Source of the DNA: CAZBSE01 sp964610385
GTDB lineage: Bacteria > Actinomycetota > Humimicrobiia > Humimicrobiales > Humimicrobiaceae
DNA length: 64,000 nt
Direction: 5' to 3'
Assembly: GCA_964610385.1 (NCBI GenBank)
Contig: CAZSXW010000002.1
Coordinates: 62,001 to 126,000 of the forward strand
Part shown: in pieces, positions 26,502 to 35,043 of the stretch
How positions within the stretch are numbered: position 1 is the first letter of the stretch
Layout of the letters: each line of letters begins with the position of its first letter
Notes under the pieces: model-generated
Seen by the model: only the letters and a program-made list of their open reading frames with translations
Databases searched by the model: none
What the model was told of the DNA's origin: nothing
Program-made: the position numbers and the translations under genes

Positions 26502-27646
26502 AGGTGGGATTAGATTTTGATAAAAGTTATTACGCGGTTATAAGAGTAGTAGGAATCGGCGGCGGCGGCAGTAACGCCATTAACAGGATGATGCAGGATA
26601 ATCTAAGCGGGTGTGAGTTTATAGCAATAAATACCGATGCCCAGGCTCTTATGATGTCAAGCGCCGATAGGAAGGTGTTGATCGGTGAAAGCGGCCTGGG
26701 GGCGGGATCCAATCCTGAAATCGGCCGTGAAGCTGCAGAAAAATCTGTAGAATCAATAAAAGAAGTAGTTAAAGATGCAGACATGATATTTCTTACATTA
26801 GGAGAAGGAGGAGGAACCGGAACAGGAGCAGCTCCCATAATTGCAGCGGCAGCAAGGGCTGCAGGATGCCTGACAGTAGCTGTTGTGACAAGACCGTTTA
26901 CCTTTGAAGGGAGAAAAAGGATCATGCAAGCCGAAGAGGGTATTGAAAACCTAAAAGACAAAGTCGATACCCTTATTATAATACCAAATGACAAACTGCT
27001 GGAGATCTCGGATGAGAAGACTACCCTGCTGGATGCTTTTAAACTTGCCGATAATGTCCTTAAGGCAGGCGTTAGAGGAGTTACCGATCTGATAACGCTC
27101 CCAGGACTGATCAATCTTGATTTTGCGGATGTCAAGGCGATAATAAAAAATGCAGGTAATGCAATTTTAGGCGATGGGTATGCTTCCGGTGAAAACAGGG
27201 CTATCAAGGCTGCTCAGAATGCTATAGAGAGCCCTTTAATTGAGACTTCTATAGAGGGAGCAAATGGGATTTTATTAAATATATCAGGCGGTCCCGATTT
27301 AAAACTTTTTGAGGTCAATCAGGCCGCAGAAATAATAAGAAATGCCTCCGGACCCCAGACAAATATAATTTTTGGCGCTGTTGTCGACGAGGGCATAAAT
27401 GACAGGGTAAAGGTCACTATCATAGCCACCGGTTTTGAGTCCCGCAGAACCAGGAAAAAGAAAGAAGAGGGTAGGACAAAAGAAAAAGGAGGGATGGAGG
27501 ATAAATTATTTGAATTTGAAAAGGATGTACTGGCGGGGAAACATAAAAAAGAGGATTCAAAGAAGTTAACGGAAGAAACTCTGAGGTCATTCGATGAAGA
27601 TGATTATCTTGATATACCTACCTTCCTTAGAAAGAATAAAAAGTAG
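26498..27646 (+). CDS. ftsZ: Cell division GTPase FtsZ
   Basis: Tubulin-like GTPase forming the Z ring. The 382 residues contain the GTP-binding IGVGGGGSNAINRM-like loop (here VGIGGGGSNAINRMM), NTDAQAL, the signature GEGGGTGTGAAPIIA at about 103-117, and the T7 loop NLDFADVKAII. The last residues DDYLDIPTFLRKNKK are the conserved carboxy-terminal peptide that binds FtsA and SepF, preceded by a charged linker. The start overlaps the ftsA stop by four bases. Confidence 0.98.
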   Translation: MKVGLDFDKSYYAVIRVVGIGGGGSNAINRMMQDNLSGCEFIAINTDAQALMMSSADRKVLIGESGLGAGSNPEIGREAAEKSVESIKEVVKDADMIFLTLGEGGGTGTGAAPIIAAAARAAGCLTVAVVTRPFTFEGRKRIMQAEEGIENLKDKVDTLIIIPNDKLLEISDEKTTLLDAFKLADNVLKAGVRGVTDLITLPGLINLDFADVKAIIKNAGNAILGDGYASGENRAIKAAQNAIESPLIETSIEGANGILLNISGGPDLKLFEVNQAAEIIRNASGPQTNIIFGAVVDEGINDRVKVTIIATGFESRRTRKKKEEGRTKEKGGMEDKLFEFEKDVLAGKHKKEDSKKLTEETLRSFDEDDYLDIPTFLRKNKK

Positions 27647-27652
27647 TTTTAA

Positions 27653-28459
27653 ATGATATTTGTAAAAAAGGCACCATTGAATAATTTTCCAATATATACA
27701 TACCCTTATTTAAGAAATAATCACAGGATAATCTTTTGCTTCACTACCAGGTACGGAGGCTGCAGTAGAGGTAGATTCAAATCGTTGAATGTAGATTATA
27801 GTGTGGGCGATAATAGGGTCAATGTAAGAAATAATAGGGATATTATCTTGGATAGGATAGGATTTGATAGAGCGGAAAAAATATATTCCATAAAACAGAT
27901 TCACGGAAGCAGGATAATAAAAATAAATAAGGATAAAAACTATGATTCGGATGAGGTTTTGGAAGAAGCCGATTGTATAATCACTGATAGGATAGATTTT
28001 CCGGTTATGGTAATGGGTGCGGACTGTAATCTAATACTAATAGCAGATGTCAAAAAAAAGGTGATCGCAGCTGTTCATGCCGGGTGGAAGGGTACCCTTT
28101 ACGGCTTGGTTTCCAAGGCCATTTTATTTATAAAAGATATATTTGAAAGCAGAACGGGCGATTTATTTGTATCATTCGGGCCTAGTATAAGAGGATGCTG
28201 TTATAGGGTCGGGGCTTCCCTGGTAAAAGAATTTATAAAAGAGTTTGGCAATAAAGATTTTTACTCAAAGAAAAACGGAGGCATTTTTTTGGACCTGGTG
28301 AAAGTGAATCATATACAGCTGCAGGAATTAGGGATTAAAAAGGAAAATATTTTTGATTGTAAAACATGTACATACTGTAATCCTGGTTTTTTTTCTTACC
28401 GTAAAAACAGAATAACCGGAAGGCAGGCAGGTATTGCGATTATTGAGTCAGGGCAATAG
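27653..28459 (+). CDS. pgeF: Peptidoglycan editing factor PgeF (YfiH/laccase-domain family)
   Basis: Family member proposed to remove wrongly incorporated L-Ser from muropeptide precursors; some homologues show purine nucleoside phosphorylase/deaminase or multicopper activity. The 268 residues show the family metal site: QIHGSRI, MGADCNLILIAD, AVHAGWKGT and GPSIRGCCYRVG, with zinc ligands His, Cys and His. It follows ftsZ by six bases, a conserved arrangement in Bacillota and Actinobacteriota. Confidence 0.92.
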   Translation: MIFVKKAPLNNFPIYTYPYLRNNHRIIFCFTTRYGGCSRGRFKSLNVDYSVGDNRVNVRNNRDIILDRIGFDRAEKIYSIKQIHGSRIIKINKDKNYDSDEVLEEADCIITDRIDFPVMVMGADCNLILIADVKKKVIAAVHAGWKGTLYGLVSKAILFIKDIFESRTGDLFVSFGPSIRGCCYRVGASLVKEFIKEFGNKDFYSKKNGGIFLDLVKVNHIQLQELGIKKENIFDCKTCTYCNPGFFSYRKNRITGRQAGIAIIESGQ

Positions 28460-28466
28460 GAAAATC

Positions 28467-29174
28467 GTGAAAAGTAGAGAAAACCTGATGAGACAGGAAC
28501 AAAAAATAAGTGAAAATATTAACAATTTAAGGAAAGAAATATACAGCACATGTAGAGAGGCTGGAAGGGATATAAACGATATAAATATCATAGCAGCGAC
28601 AAAGTATGCTTCAGCCGAGCAGGTCAGACTGATCTCAAGACTGGGGATAAAGGACTTTGGTGAAAACAGAGCCGAAGAGCTGAAAGAAAAATACAATATG
28701 GCAAAAAAAGATTCAATATGGCATTTCATAGGGCATCTTCAGAGGAGAAAGGCAAAAATTGTTGTCCCACTGGTAGATTTTATCCATTCGATTGATAAGA
28801 TAAGTACTTTAAACAAAGTAGATGATGAGTCACGGAGGAACAATAAAATACAAAAATTGTTAATAGAGTTGAATATTTCCGGAGAAGAAACGAAATACGG
28901 TATAGACCCAAAAGACTTGTATAGTTTCGTTGGTAAGGCGTTGAATTATAAAAATACTAAGATTGTGGGATTGATGACCATAGCACCGTTGACTGATGAT
29001 TTTGGACTTATAAGGAAGATTTTCAGGAGATTAAGGATTTTAAAGGATAATTTAAACAAAGATTTCAAGGGTGTAGAACTTACCGAGCTATCAATGGGTA
29101 TGAGTAATGATTTTAAAATAGCTATTGAAGAAGGTGCTACCATGATCAGGATAGGTTCAATGATTTTTAAATAA
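28467..29174 (+). CDS. yggS: PLP-binding protein YggS/YlmE (PLP homeostasis protein)
   Basis: Pyridoxal-phosphate carrier with alanine-racemase-type barrel, involved in vitamin B6 and amino acid homeostasis. I choose the GTG at 28467, eight bases after the pgeF stop with AGGAAAA in front; the open frame extends 33 bases further into pgeF and a later ATG lies at 28488. The sequence shows IIAATKYASAEQVR with the PLP lysine, FGENRAEEL, WHFIGHLQRRKAK, LIELNISGEETKYG and ELSMGMSNDFKIAIEEGATMIRIG in pieces at the end. YggS homologues commonly sit next to sepF. Confidence 0.94.
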   Translation: MKSRENLMRQEQKISENINNLRKEIYSTCREAGRDINDINIIAATKYASAEQVRLISRLGIKDFGENRAEELKEKYNMAKKDSIWHFIGHLQRRKAKIVVPLVDFIHSIDKISTLNKVDDESRRNNKIQKLLIELNISGEETKYGIDPKDLYSFVGKALNYKNTKIVGLMTIAPLTDDFGLIRKIFRRLRILKDNLNKDFKGVELTELSMGMSNDFKIAIEEGATMIRIGSMIFK

Positions 29175-29202
29175 AATTGTAATCATACATAGAGGAGGAT
29201 CG

Positions 29203-29715
29203 ATGAGTAGATTTTTTAAGAGAACCCTTTCTTTTTTAGGATTATCTGATGAAGATGATACTGATTACGATGATACCGCCCCAAAAAATAAAAGGGGAAC
29301 AAAAAAAAGAGAGTTAAAAGTAAAGGATATCAAAGTAGGTACAGACATCAATAAAAATGATGAAAGGAGAAGTCATATTTTCAAACCCAGAGAACGTAAA
29401 AAGATCTCGCTGCTGGGTTCTTCCAAGGACAAGGCAAGAACAAGAGTATTTGTTGCAGAACCTAAAGAGTTTGAAGAGATACAGATAATAGCTGATAATT
29501 TTAAAGAAAATATACCTGTGATAATAAATCTTCAAAAAGCAAATCAGGACCTGGCTAAAAGAGTCATTGATTTTTGCAGCGGTCTCACTTACGCCCTGGA
29601 GGGGAATATAAAGAAAGTGGCGGACAAGGTCTTTTTAATTACTCCCTATAACGTAGAAGTCAGCTCGGAGGAAGAGGAACTATTGAGGGAAGAAGGCTTT
29701 TATAATAACTTTTAA
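29203..29715 (+). CDS. sepF: Cell division protein SepF
   Basis: Membrane-binding protein that links FtsZ to the membrane and can replace FtsA in Gram-positive-type bacteria. The 170 residues have an amino-terminal amphipathic helix (SRFFKRTLSFLGL), a charged linker and the carboxy-terminal SepF domain (VFVAEPKEFEEIQIIADNF, VIINLQKANQDLAKRVIDF, GLTYALEGNIKKVADKVFLITP). AGAGGAGG precedes the ATG at good distance. Occurrence of both FtsA and SepF points to a Terrabacteria-type divisome. Confidence 0.95.
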   Translation: MSRFFKRTLSFLGLSDEDDTDYDDTAPKNKRGTKKRELKVKDIKVGTDINKNDERRSHIFKPRERKKISLLGSSKDKARTRVFVAEPKEFEEIQIIADNFKENIPVIINLQKANQDLAKRVIDFCSGLTYALEGNIKKVADKVFLITPYNVEVSSEEEELLREEGFYNNF

Positions 29716-29733
29716 AAATGTTGGAGCATTTAA

Positions 29734-30555
29734 TTGAAAAGCTATAAATTAGGAATAATAGGCTGCGGTAATATGGGTGAAGCACTGCTTAAAGGAATAC
29801 TAAAATCCGGATTTTTAAAGTGCAGTGAAATTATATTCTATGATAAAGACAGCGGCAGAAGAAAGTATATCGAAAGAACTTATAAAATATATCCTGCAGA
29901 AGGATCTATTGAAGTGTCAGGCGGGTCCAGATACATATTACTGGCTGTAAAACCCCAGAATATAAAAACTGTCCTGGAAGAGATAAGGGATGATTTTGAC
30001 TGTAGAAAAAGTACCATTATCAGTATTATTGCCGGTGTTCCTACCAGTTATATAGAAAAAAAATTAAATTCAAATGTTCCGATCATAAGAATTATGCCTA
30101 ATACCCCTGCATTATTTAAGAAGGGTATGGCAGCAATAAGCAGAGGTAGATTTGCAGAAGATAAAGATCTATCATTTTCTGAGAGTTTGATTAAAAATAT
30201 AGGTGATTATGTGATAGTTGAAGAAAAATATCAGAATATAGCAACCGCTTTAAGTGGAAGCGGGCCGGCTTATTTTTTTCTTTTCTGCAAGTATCTGATC
30301 GAGGTCGGAGTAAAAAACGGACTAAGTATGGAAACGGCTAAGAAACTGGTTGCAGAAACTATAATTGGGTCGGGAATAACTATTAAAAAATCTGAAGCAG
30401 GACTGGATGGTTTAATAAAGATGGTTGCGTCTCCGGGAGGTACTACGGAGAGAGCCCTAAAGGAATTTAATAAAAATGATCTTAAAAAGATTATCTACCA
30501 TGCTGTTGAAGGTGCAAGAAAAAGAGCAGAGGAGCTTCAGAACTCCATGGATTGA
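29734..30555 (+). CDS. proC: Pyrroline-5-carboxylate reductase
   Basis: NAD(P)H-dependent last enzyme of proline synthesis. The 273 residues start with the Rossmann motif LGIIGCGNMGEALLKGIL and include LAVKPQNIKTVL, RIMPNTPALFKKGMAAIS, ALSGSGPAYFFLF and the family signature near MVASPGGTTERALKEF. The start is a TTG. proC between sepF and divIVA is a common arrangement in Bacillota and related phyla; a YggT gene that often stands between them is missing here. Confidence 0.95.
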   Translation: MKSYKLGIIGCGNMGEALLKGILKSGFLKCSEIIFYDKDSGRRKYIERTYKIYPAEGSIEVSGGSRYILLAVKPQNIKTVLEEIRDDFDCRKSTIISIIAGVPTSYIEKKLNSNVPIIRIMPNTPALFKKGMAAISRGRFAEDKDLSFSESLIKNIGDYVIVEEKYQNIATALSGSGPAYFFLFCKYLIEVGVKNGLSMETAKKLVAETIIGSGITIKKSEAGLDGLIKMVASPGGTTERALKEFNKNDLKKIIYHAVEGARKRAEELQNSMD

Positions 30556-30614
30556 TGAAAAAGGCAATTTTATCGTACGGCTGCAGGTCTTTTTAAAAGG
30601 TAATATTTTTTTGG

Positions 30615-30644
30615 TTGACAATAATGGAATATTTTTATTAATAT
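30615..30644 (+). promoter_or_regulatory. Possible promoter of divIVA
   Basis: A perfect -35 hexamer TTGACA (30615-30620) is followed after 18 bases by TAATAT (30639-30644) in the 232-base gap between proC and divIVA. Predicted leader about 137 bases; nothing else is recognised in the gap. Confidence 0.4.
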
Positions 30645-30787
30645 TTATAAAATTGTGATATTACAAAGATTGAAGGTTTCTTATTGAGTTTTATTATATT
30701 GAGGATTATAATATTTAAGTCAATACTTATGTAAATGTATTAGAAAAGTAATATATATGTAGCAATAAAGTATGTTTGGAGGCAATA

Positions 30788-31633
30788 ATGAATATAGATT
30801 CAGAAAGTATCCAAAAAAAGGAATTTCATATTGTGTTCAAAGGATATAAACCTGAGGAAGTCGATGAGTTCCTGGATTCTCTTGCAGTAGAATTTGAGAA
30901 ATTGAAGAAGGCCAATACTGAAATTCAGAACGCGTTGGACAAGAAAAGATTTGAGGAAAGTGAGGATTCTGTCGAGATGAAGAAGGTCATACAGGATACC
31001 CTGGTTTCTGCGCATAAGGTTGCGGAAGACATAAAACAGAAGGCAAAGAGAGAAGCAGAAGAATTGGTAAAAGAAGCAGTTGCGAAAGAAGAAGACTCTT
31101 ATAAAGATTTGTTGAGCAAAAAGACTCAATTGGAAAGGGATATATCAGAACTCGGTGAAGAATACGACGATTTTAAAAAGAAGATCTCAGACCTGATAGA
31201 TGAGTTTAAAGAGTTGACCTCAAAAACGGGGATAAGCAAGACCATAAGTTTGACGGAAACTAAAAAAAAGAACCTGGATATTGGTAGGATTATAATAGAT
31301 AAAGATTTTAAAGAGGATAAGGAAGAAACAGACAAAAAAGAAAGTCTTTCTCTTATAGATGAATTAGAAGCAGAAGGCAATAAAGAAAAAGAAGAGGAAA
31401 TTGAAGAAAAAGAAGAGGAAAGTAAAGAAAAAGAGGAGGAAAGTAAAGAAGAGGAGGAAGAAGCAGATAAAGAGAAAGATATAACAGAAGAGGGAAAGAA
31501 AAAAGAGTTTGATCAAACTGATGAGACAGAAGGGGAAGAAGATAGCGGCTATAAGCCTAAAAGGGTTAAAAAGAAAATGGATATAGCCAATCCTGATATC
31601 ATTAATGATTTCTTCAAAACTGATGAGGACTGA
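30788..31633 (+). CDS. divIVA: DivIVA-domain protein
   Basis: Coiled-coil protein recruited to negatively curved membrane at septa and poles. I choose the ATG at 30788 preceded by GGAGG five bases away; a TTG four codons earlier overlaps that ribosome binding site. Residues 1-50 match the DivIVA membrane-binding domain (SIQKKEFHIVFKGYKPEEVDEFLDSLA), followed by a coiled coil to about 145. The carboxy-terminal part is a long Glu/Lys low-complexity tract (about 185-250) and a basic end (PKRVKKKMD), unusual for the family and possibly a disordered tether. Total 281 residues. Confidence 0.9.
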   Translation: MNIDSESIQKKEFHIVFKGYKPEEVDEFLDSLAVEFEKLKKANTEIQNALDKKRFEESEDSVEMKKVIQDTLVSAHKVAEDIKQKAKREAEELVKEAVAKEEDSYKDLLSKKTQLERDISELGEEYDDFKKKISDLIDEFKELTSKTGISKTISLTETKKKNLDIGRIIIDKDFKEDKEETDKKESLSLIDELEAEGNKEKEEEIEEKEEESKEKEEESKEEEEEADKEKDITEEGKKKEFDQTDETEGEEDSGYKPKRVKKKMDIANPDIINDFFKTDED

Positions 31634-31892
31634 GATCATCAAACTGGTTGTAAAACCAAATTCTAAAGTGACTGATGTCTGCGGAATTTATCTAAACAGA
31701 ATAAAAATAAAACTGGCTGCATCTCCTGAAAAAGGTAAAGCCAATAAAGAGCTCATAAGATTTATTGCCGGTAAAATAGATGTTCCAAAAAAATTTATCA
31801 GGATTGTTTCCGGCGCAAGATCCAACTACAAGGAAATCAGTATAAAAACAGAAAAAGATTTTGATTTGACTTCTAAACTACTTGCGGGTTAA
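31623..31892 (+). CDS. yggU: YggU/DUF167 family protein
   Basis: Small conserved protein of unknown function, about 89 residues from the ATG at 31623 (an ATG 18 bases upstream is possible). It shows the family core VVKPNSKVTDVCG, RIKIKLAASPEKGKANKELIRFIAGK and VSGARSNYKEISIK. It overlaps the divIVA stop by 11 bases, and DUF167 genes are often found at the end of the sepF-divIVA region. The next 100 bases contain no gene; a tandem ATTTCAATATA pair (31921-31942) is the only feature. Confidence 0.88.
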   Translation: MRTEIIKLVVKPNSKVTDVCGIYLNRIKIKLAASPEKGKANKELIRFIAGKIDVPKKFIRIVSGARSNYKEISIKTEKDFDLTSKLLAG

Positions 31893-31995
31893 TATAAGTT
31901 TATTTGCTAGAGTTATAGGAAATTTCAATATAATTTCAATATAAGTAGTTACTCAATTTATCAGGTAATTTCATTTTAATCGGCGTAATAAGAAA

Positions 31996-33084
31996 GTGGA
32001 TTCAATTTTAATCGAAACTAAAAATAGTAAAATAATCAAAAATATATATAAGATAAAACTGCAAAATTATAATCTGATAGCCCTGGATAATATGAGGTAT
32101 ATAAACCATTATTTGGAAGAATATCTTCCGAAATTTTTAATATTATCGGCGAAATTTGAAAATTACAAAGATATCATTAAAAAAGTCAAACTCAAATCTA
32201 AAGCTGAGCTTTTAATAACTGATTCAGATAATGAGAAAAGCGCTTTTTATCAAAATATATGTTTAGGCGAAATTGAAAATATAATAGACCTGGAAAGAAT
32301 ATTGCTTGTAATAGATGATTTAAAATGGAAGCCTAAAATAAGCAAAAAAGATGATCTGAGATTTATAAGCCAGCAAATAATATCATTTTATTCAATACAG
32401 GGTGGGGTAGGAAAGACCAGTGTATTATTTAATCTTGCCTGGTATTTAAAAGATATTGTCAAAGGGAAAATCTTGATCATAGATTTAAATTTCTGCGAAG
32501 GTCCGTCAGACTTGAATGTCAATCTGGGCCTGGATAATACTCCAAATTTAAGCATATTTATTGAAAAAATTTTTGAGGGAGTAGACTCCTTTGATAAATC
32601 TATAATAAATCTAGGTATTGATAAAGTCGATATTCTGCAGCCGCCTCTCTCTATTTATCAAAGTGATAAATTTAATATTGATATGCTGGAGAGTATAATA
32701 TATCATGCCAGGAACAGGTATGATATTATACTGGCAGATGTACCGTTCAGGTATGATAATATTTCACTGGAGATGCTTAATCTATCCACAGCTTCGATAC
32801 TGGTGTTGTCTGCTAATATGAGACTGACTCGAAGGATATACGATTTCCAGAAATTTCTACCGCGCTGGCAGAAAAAAGGTATAATTTTTAATAAAATATC
32901 ATCAGGGGAAGAGCGATATATAGATAGATATAAAAGAATGCTTAACATTCCCGTGTATGAAAAAATATTCTTTATTCCTGCCGGCGACAGGAAAATGATA
33001 GAATGTGAAGGGAGTCATTTTAATATCCTTGATCTTCAGCCGGCCATGTACGGCCTGGAAAAATTTATTTTTAAAAATGGATAA
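31996..33084 (+). CDS. CpaE/ParA-like orphan ATPase with degenerate Walker A
   Basis: A 362-residue protein of the MinD/ParA/CpaE class. Residues 1-110 resemble a receiver-like domain as in CpaE, but I see no clear phospho-acceptor pocket. The ATPase part starts near 130 with YSIQGGVGKTSVLFNLAWYL (132-151) and continues with KILIIDLNFCEGPSDLN and the switch-like ILADVPFRY. The signature lysine that opens the deviant Walker A motif (KGGxGKT) is a glutamine here, Q135, while the P-loop lysine is present. No ParB, MinC or pilus gene is adjacent. It overlaps the following HTH gene by eight bases, so the two are coupled. Function unknown; localisation or positioning of a polar complex is an inference. 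Confidence 0.75.
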   Translation: MDSILIETKNSKIIKNIYKIKLQNYNLIALDNMRYINHYLEEYLPKFLILSAKFENYKDIIKKVKLKSKAELLITDSDNEKSAFYQNICLGEIENIIDLERILLVIDDLKWKPKISKKDDLRFISQQIISFYSIQGGVGKTSVLFNLAWYLKDIVKGKILIIDLNFCEGPSDLNVNLGLDNTPNLSIFIEKIFEGVDSFDKSIINLGIDKVDILQPPLSIYQSDKFNIDMLESIIYHARNRYDIILADVPFRYDNISLEMLNLSTASILVLSANMRLTRRIYDFQKFLPRWQKKGIIFNKISSGEERYIDRYKRMLNIPVYEKIFFIPAGDRKMIECEGSHFNILDLQPAMYGLEKFIFKNG

Positions 33085-33463
33085 GGAAAATAAAATATAT
33101 ACTATAAGGGAAGTATCGGAACTGGTAGGTGTAAGTGAATCGGAGATAATAAGGGCAGTAATGCTTAGGAAACTGCCTGCAGTCAGAGTAGGCAAAGCCA
33201 TTCGGATCAAAGAAGAAGATCTGGAGATGTTTCTGAAAGAGTTTATTGGTGGTGAAGAGAAAGAACCGGGCTATAAAGAGCCGGTTATATATACAGCCGA
33301 ACAGGTAGCTAAAATCTTGAAACTCTCAGTCGATAATATATGGGATCTGCTGAAAACAGGAAGACTGAAAGGTTTTAAAATAAGAGAAGGAAGAAGTTCG
33401 TGGAGGATACCGGCAGGCAGCCTGGAAGAGTTTATTAAGAGCAGGACAAAAAAGAGTAACTAA
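33077..33463 (+). CDS. Tandem excisionase-type helix-turn-helix protein
   Basis: A 128-residue protein with two copies of the MerR/excisionase-like winged helix (HTH_17 type): IYTIREVSELVGVSESEI...VRVGKAIRIKEEDLEMFL (about 7-55) and IYTAEQVAKILKLSVDNI...GRSSWRIPAGSLEEFI (about 72-121). I start it at the ATG overlapping the end of the ATPase gene; a longer frame begins 72 bases upstream inside that gene. Two such domains in one chain suggest binding to a repeated DNA site. No integrase or transposase is nearby, so a phage excisionase role is unlikely; pairing with the CpaE-like ATPase suggests a ParB- or regulator-like partner, which is speculative. Confidence 0.75.
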   Translation: MDKENKIYTIREVSELVGVSESEIIRAVMLRKLPAVRVGKAIRIKEEDLEMFLKEFIGGEEKEPGYKEPVIYTAEQVAKILKLSVDNIWDLLKTGRLKGFKIREGRSSWRIPAGSLEEFIKSRTKKSN

Positions 33464-33476
33464 ATCAGTCCGATTG

Positions 33477-33641
33477 ATGATGATGGATCATAAAAGAGTT
33501 AAACCAGGATTGACTGCTGGTGAAAAAGTAGCAATAGCAGTAATCGTGATTTTAGTGATTATTATAATCCTTTTGATCTTTTATAAGGAGATCATGGAGT
33601 ATTATGAAATCTTTAGAAACTGGTATCAGGGTAGAAATTGA
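33477..33641 (+). CDS. Small single-pass membrane protein (54 residues)
   Basis: A short frame starting at three consecutive ATG codons. The protein has a basic head (DHKRVKPGLTAGEKV), one very hydrophobic helix (AIAVIVILVIIIILLIF) and a polar tail ending NWYQGRN. It follows the HTH gene by 13 bases and could be the third gene of that operon. No clear ribosome binding site is visible, so expression is uncertain; the textbook single-pass layout argues that it is real. Confidence 0.5.
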   Translation: MMMDHKRVKPGLTAGEKVAIAVIVILVIIIILLIFYKEIMEYYEIFRNWYQGRN

Positions 33642-33664
33642 CCATAGATGCTACACGGTAAGAT

Positions 33665-34408
33665 CTATTTGGAAAATCTCTTCTTCCATTTGAGACTGTT
33701 AAAGACAAGCCTGAAAAACTTAATAGTGTCTTTGACAGGGTTGACATAGCTTATAAAATCTTTATGGTAAATGGTCTTTATGGGGAGATTTTGTATTTTG
33801 TAGTCGAGCCAGCCGGCCTTTAGTATTATCTCCGGTTCGGTATCAAAATTTTTTGTCTCAAGCCTGATGTTCTTTAGAGCTCTCGAACTTATATATCTGA
33901 ATCCGCACTGCACATCTCTTACTTTCCTACCTGCTATATTTGAAATGATCCAGGATGTGAAAACATTGGTAGCAAGTCTTATAAAAGGCATTTTTCTGGT
34001 ATCGCCCAGCCTGTTTCCGATTATTAAATCAGGTTTTTCCTTCTCCAGGATTTTGAGGAATTTATCGATTTCACCGGTATCATGCTGTCCATCGGCATCA
34101 AGAGTTATGACTCCGGAATAATTATTTTTTAAAACGTATTCAAAACCTGTTTTGAGAGCCTGGCCTTTTCCCTTATTTACCGGATGGTTGATGATTATTA
34201 TATTGGCATTTTCAGGTTTCGGGATTGACCTTACTATCTTTAATGTATTGTCGTCCGAGCCGTCGTTTACAATTATTATATCAAGATCATATTTGAGGCA
34301 GTTATTTATCACCCTTTCTATATACCTTTCCTCATTATAGGCTGGTATAAGAATTGCTATTTTATTATCAGCCTTTTTATTTTTTAGCGCTGTATCGCCA
34401 TTCTTCAT
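33665..34408 (-). CDS. Family 2 glycosyltransferase (polyprenyl-phosphate sugar transferase type)
   Basis: Cytoplasmic GT-A enzyme of 247 residues, of the DPM1/Ppm1-like group that loads a sugar from a nucleotide donor onto a lipid phosphate or other acceptor. Visible motifs are IAILIPAYNEERYIERVI (17-34), VNDGSDDNT, NKGKGQALKTGFEY and the metal-binding LDADGQHD, followed by RDVQCGFRYIS. There is no carboxy-terminal membrane pair. It is the last gene of a minus-strand group after the cyclo-ligase, 38 bases away. Donor and acceptor unknown. Confidence 0.87.
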   Translation of the reverse strand: MKNGDTALKNKKADNKIAILIPAYNEERYIERVINNCLKYDLDIIIVNDGSDDNTLKIVRSIPKPENANIIIINHPVNKGKGQALKTGFEYVLKNNYSGVITLDADGQHDTGEIDKFLKILEKEKPDLIIGNRLGDTRKMPFIRLATNVFTSWIISNIAGRKVRDVQCGFRYISSRALKNIRLETKNFDTEPEIILKAGWLDYKIQNLPIKTIYHKDFISYVNPVKDTIKFFRLVFNSLKWKKRFSK

Positions 34409-34446
34409 TTTTATCCTGTTTTTATTTATAATTTATAATTAAATTT

Positions 34447-35043
34447 TTAACGTCGGTATATTTTTGATTCTGTAATCAAAACGTCAACTTTTATATCATG
34501 TCCCATGGTTGGTATCCTGTCTATTACCTGGATATCAAAACATAATGCTATTTTTTTTATCTTACTAGGAATAATGGTGAGAAGACGGTCATAAAATCCT
34601 CCGCCGTGACCAAGACGGTTTAGATTCTTATCAAAACCAAGTCCAGGAATTATAGCTAGATCGATATCTTTTATTTTGGCAGGCCTGCAGAAACGTGGGA
34701 TAGGTTCCATTATACCGTATTTACCTTTTTCCAGTTGTTCCGATAATTTATCTAGGAAGTAAAGCTTTAACTCCTGGTTAAAGACTTTAGGTAAAATGAT
34801 ACTTTTATTGTTTTTTAGTGCTCTGATTATTACAATGGAGGTATCGATTTCACTGCCAAAAGGATAATAGGCCAGGATGTTACGGGATTTAGTATAGTAA
34901 TTGGTAAGAAAAAATTTTTCCGCTATTATTTCACTTCTATTCTTTCTATCGGAAACCTGGATTCTGTCTCTTTTTTCCCGGATTTCTTTTCTAAGTTTAT
35001 TTTTAAAAGCAACTGTTATTCCTGATTCATGGTTATTCTTCAT
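34447..35043 (-). CDS. fthC: 5-formyltetrahydrofolate cyclo-ligase
   Basis: Converts 5-formyltetrahydrofolate to 5,10-methenyltetrahydrofolate using ATP. The 198 residues show KNKLRKEIREKRD at the amino terminus, YYPFGSEIDT, the substrate loop GIMEP, and the phosphate-binding LGHGGGFYDRLL with preceding IIPGLGFDKNLNRLG, all family hallmarks. The start overlaps the degV stop by 11 bases, indicating co-transcription. Confidence 0.94.
   Translation of the reverse strand: MKNNHESGITVAFKNKLRKEIREKRDRIQVSDRKNRSEIIAEKFFLTNYYTKSRNILAYYPFGSEIDTSIVIIRALKNNKSIILPKVFNQELKLYFLDKLSEQLEKGKYGIMEPIPRFCRPAKIKDIDLAIIPGLGFDKNLNRLGHGGGFYDRLLTIIPSKIKKIALCFDIQVIDRIPTMGHDIKVDVLITESKIYRR

Noticed and set aside
26530..27207. 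Minus-strand frame of 225 codons inside ftsZ
   Set aside because: Antisense shadow of ftsZ; the long frame follows from codon usage on the coding strand.
33077..33463. Excisionase-type protein as sign of a prophage or integrative element
   Set aside because: No integrase, transposase, attachment repeats or phage genes are seen between 31 and 34 kb, and the gene is fused to the CpaE-like operon.
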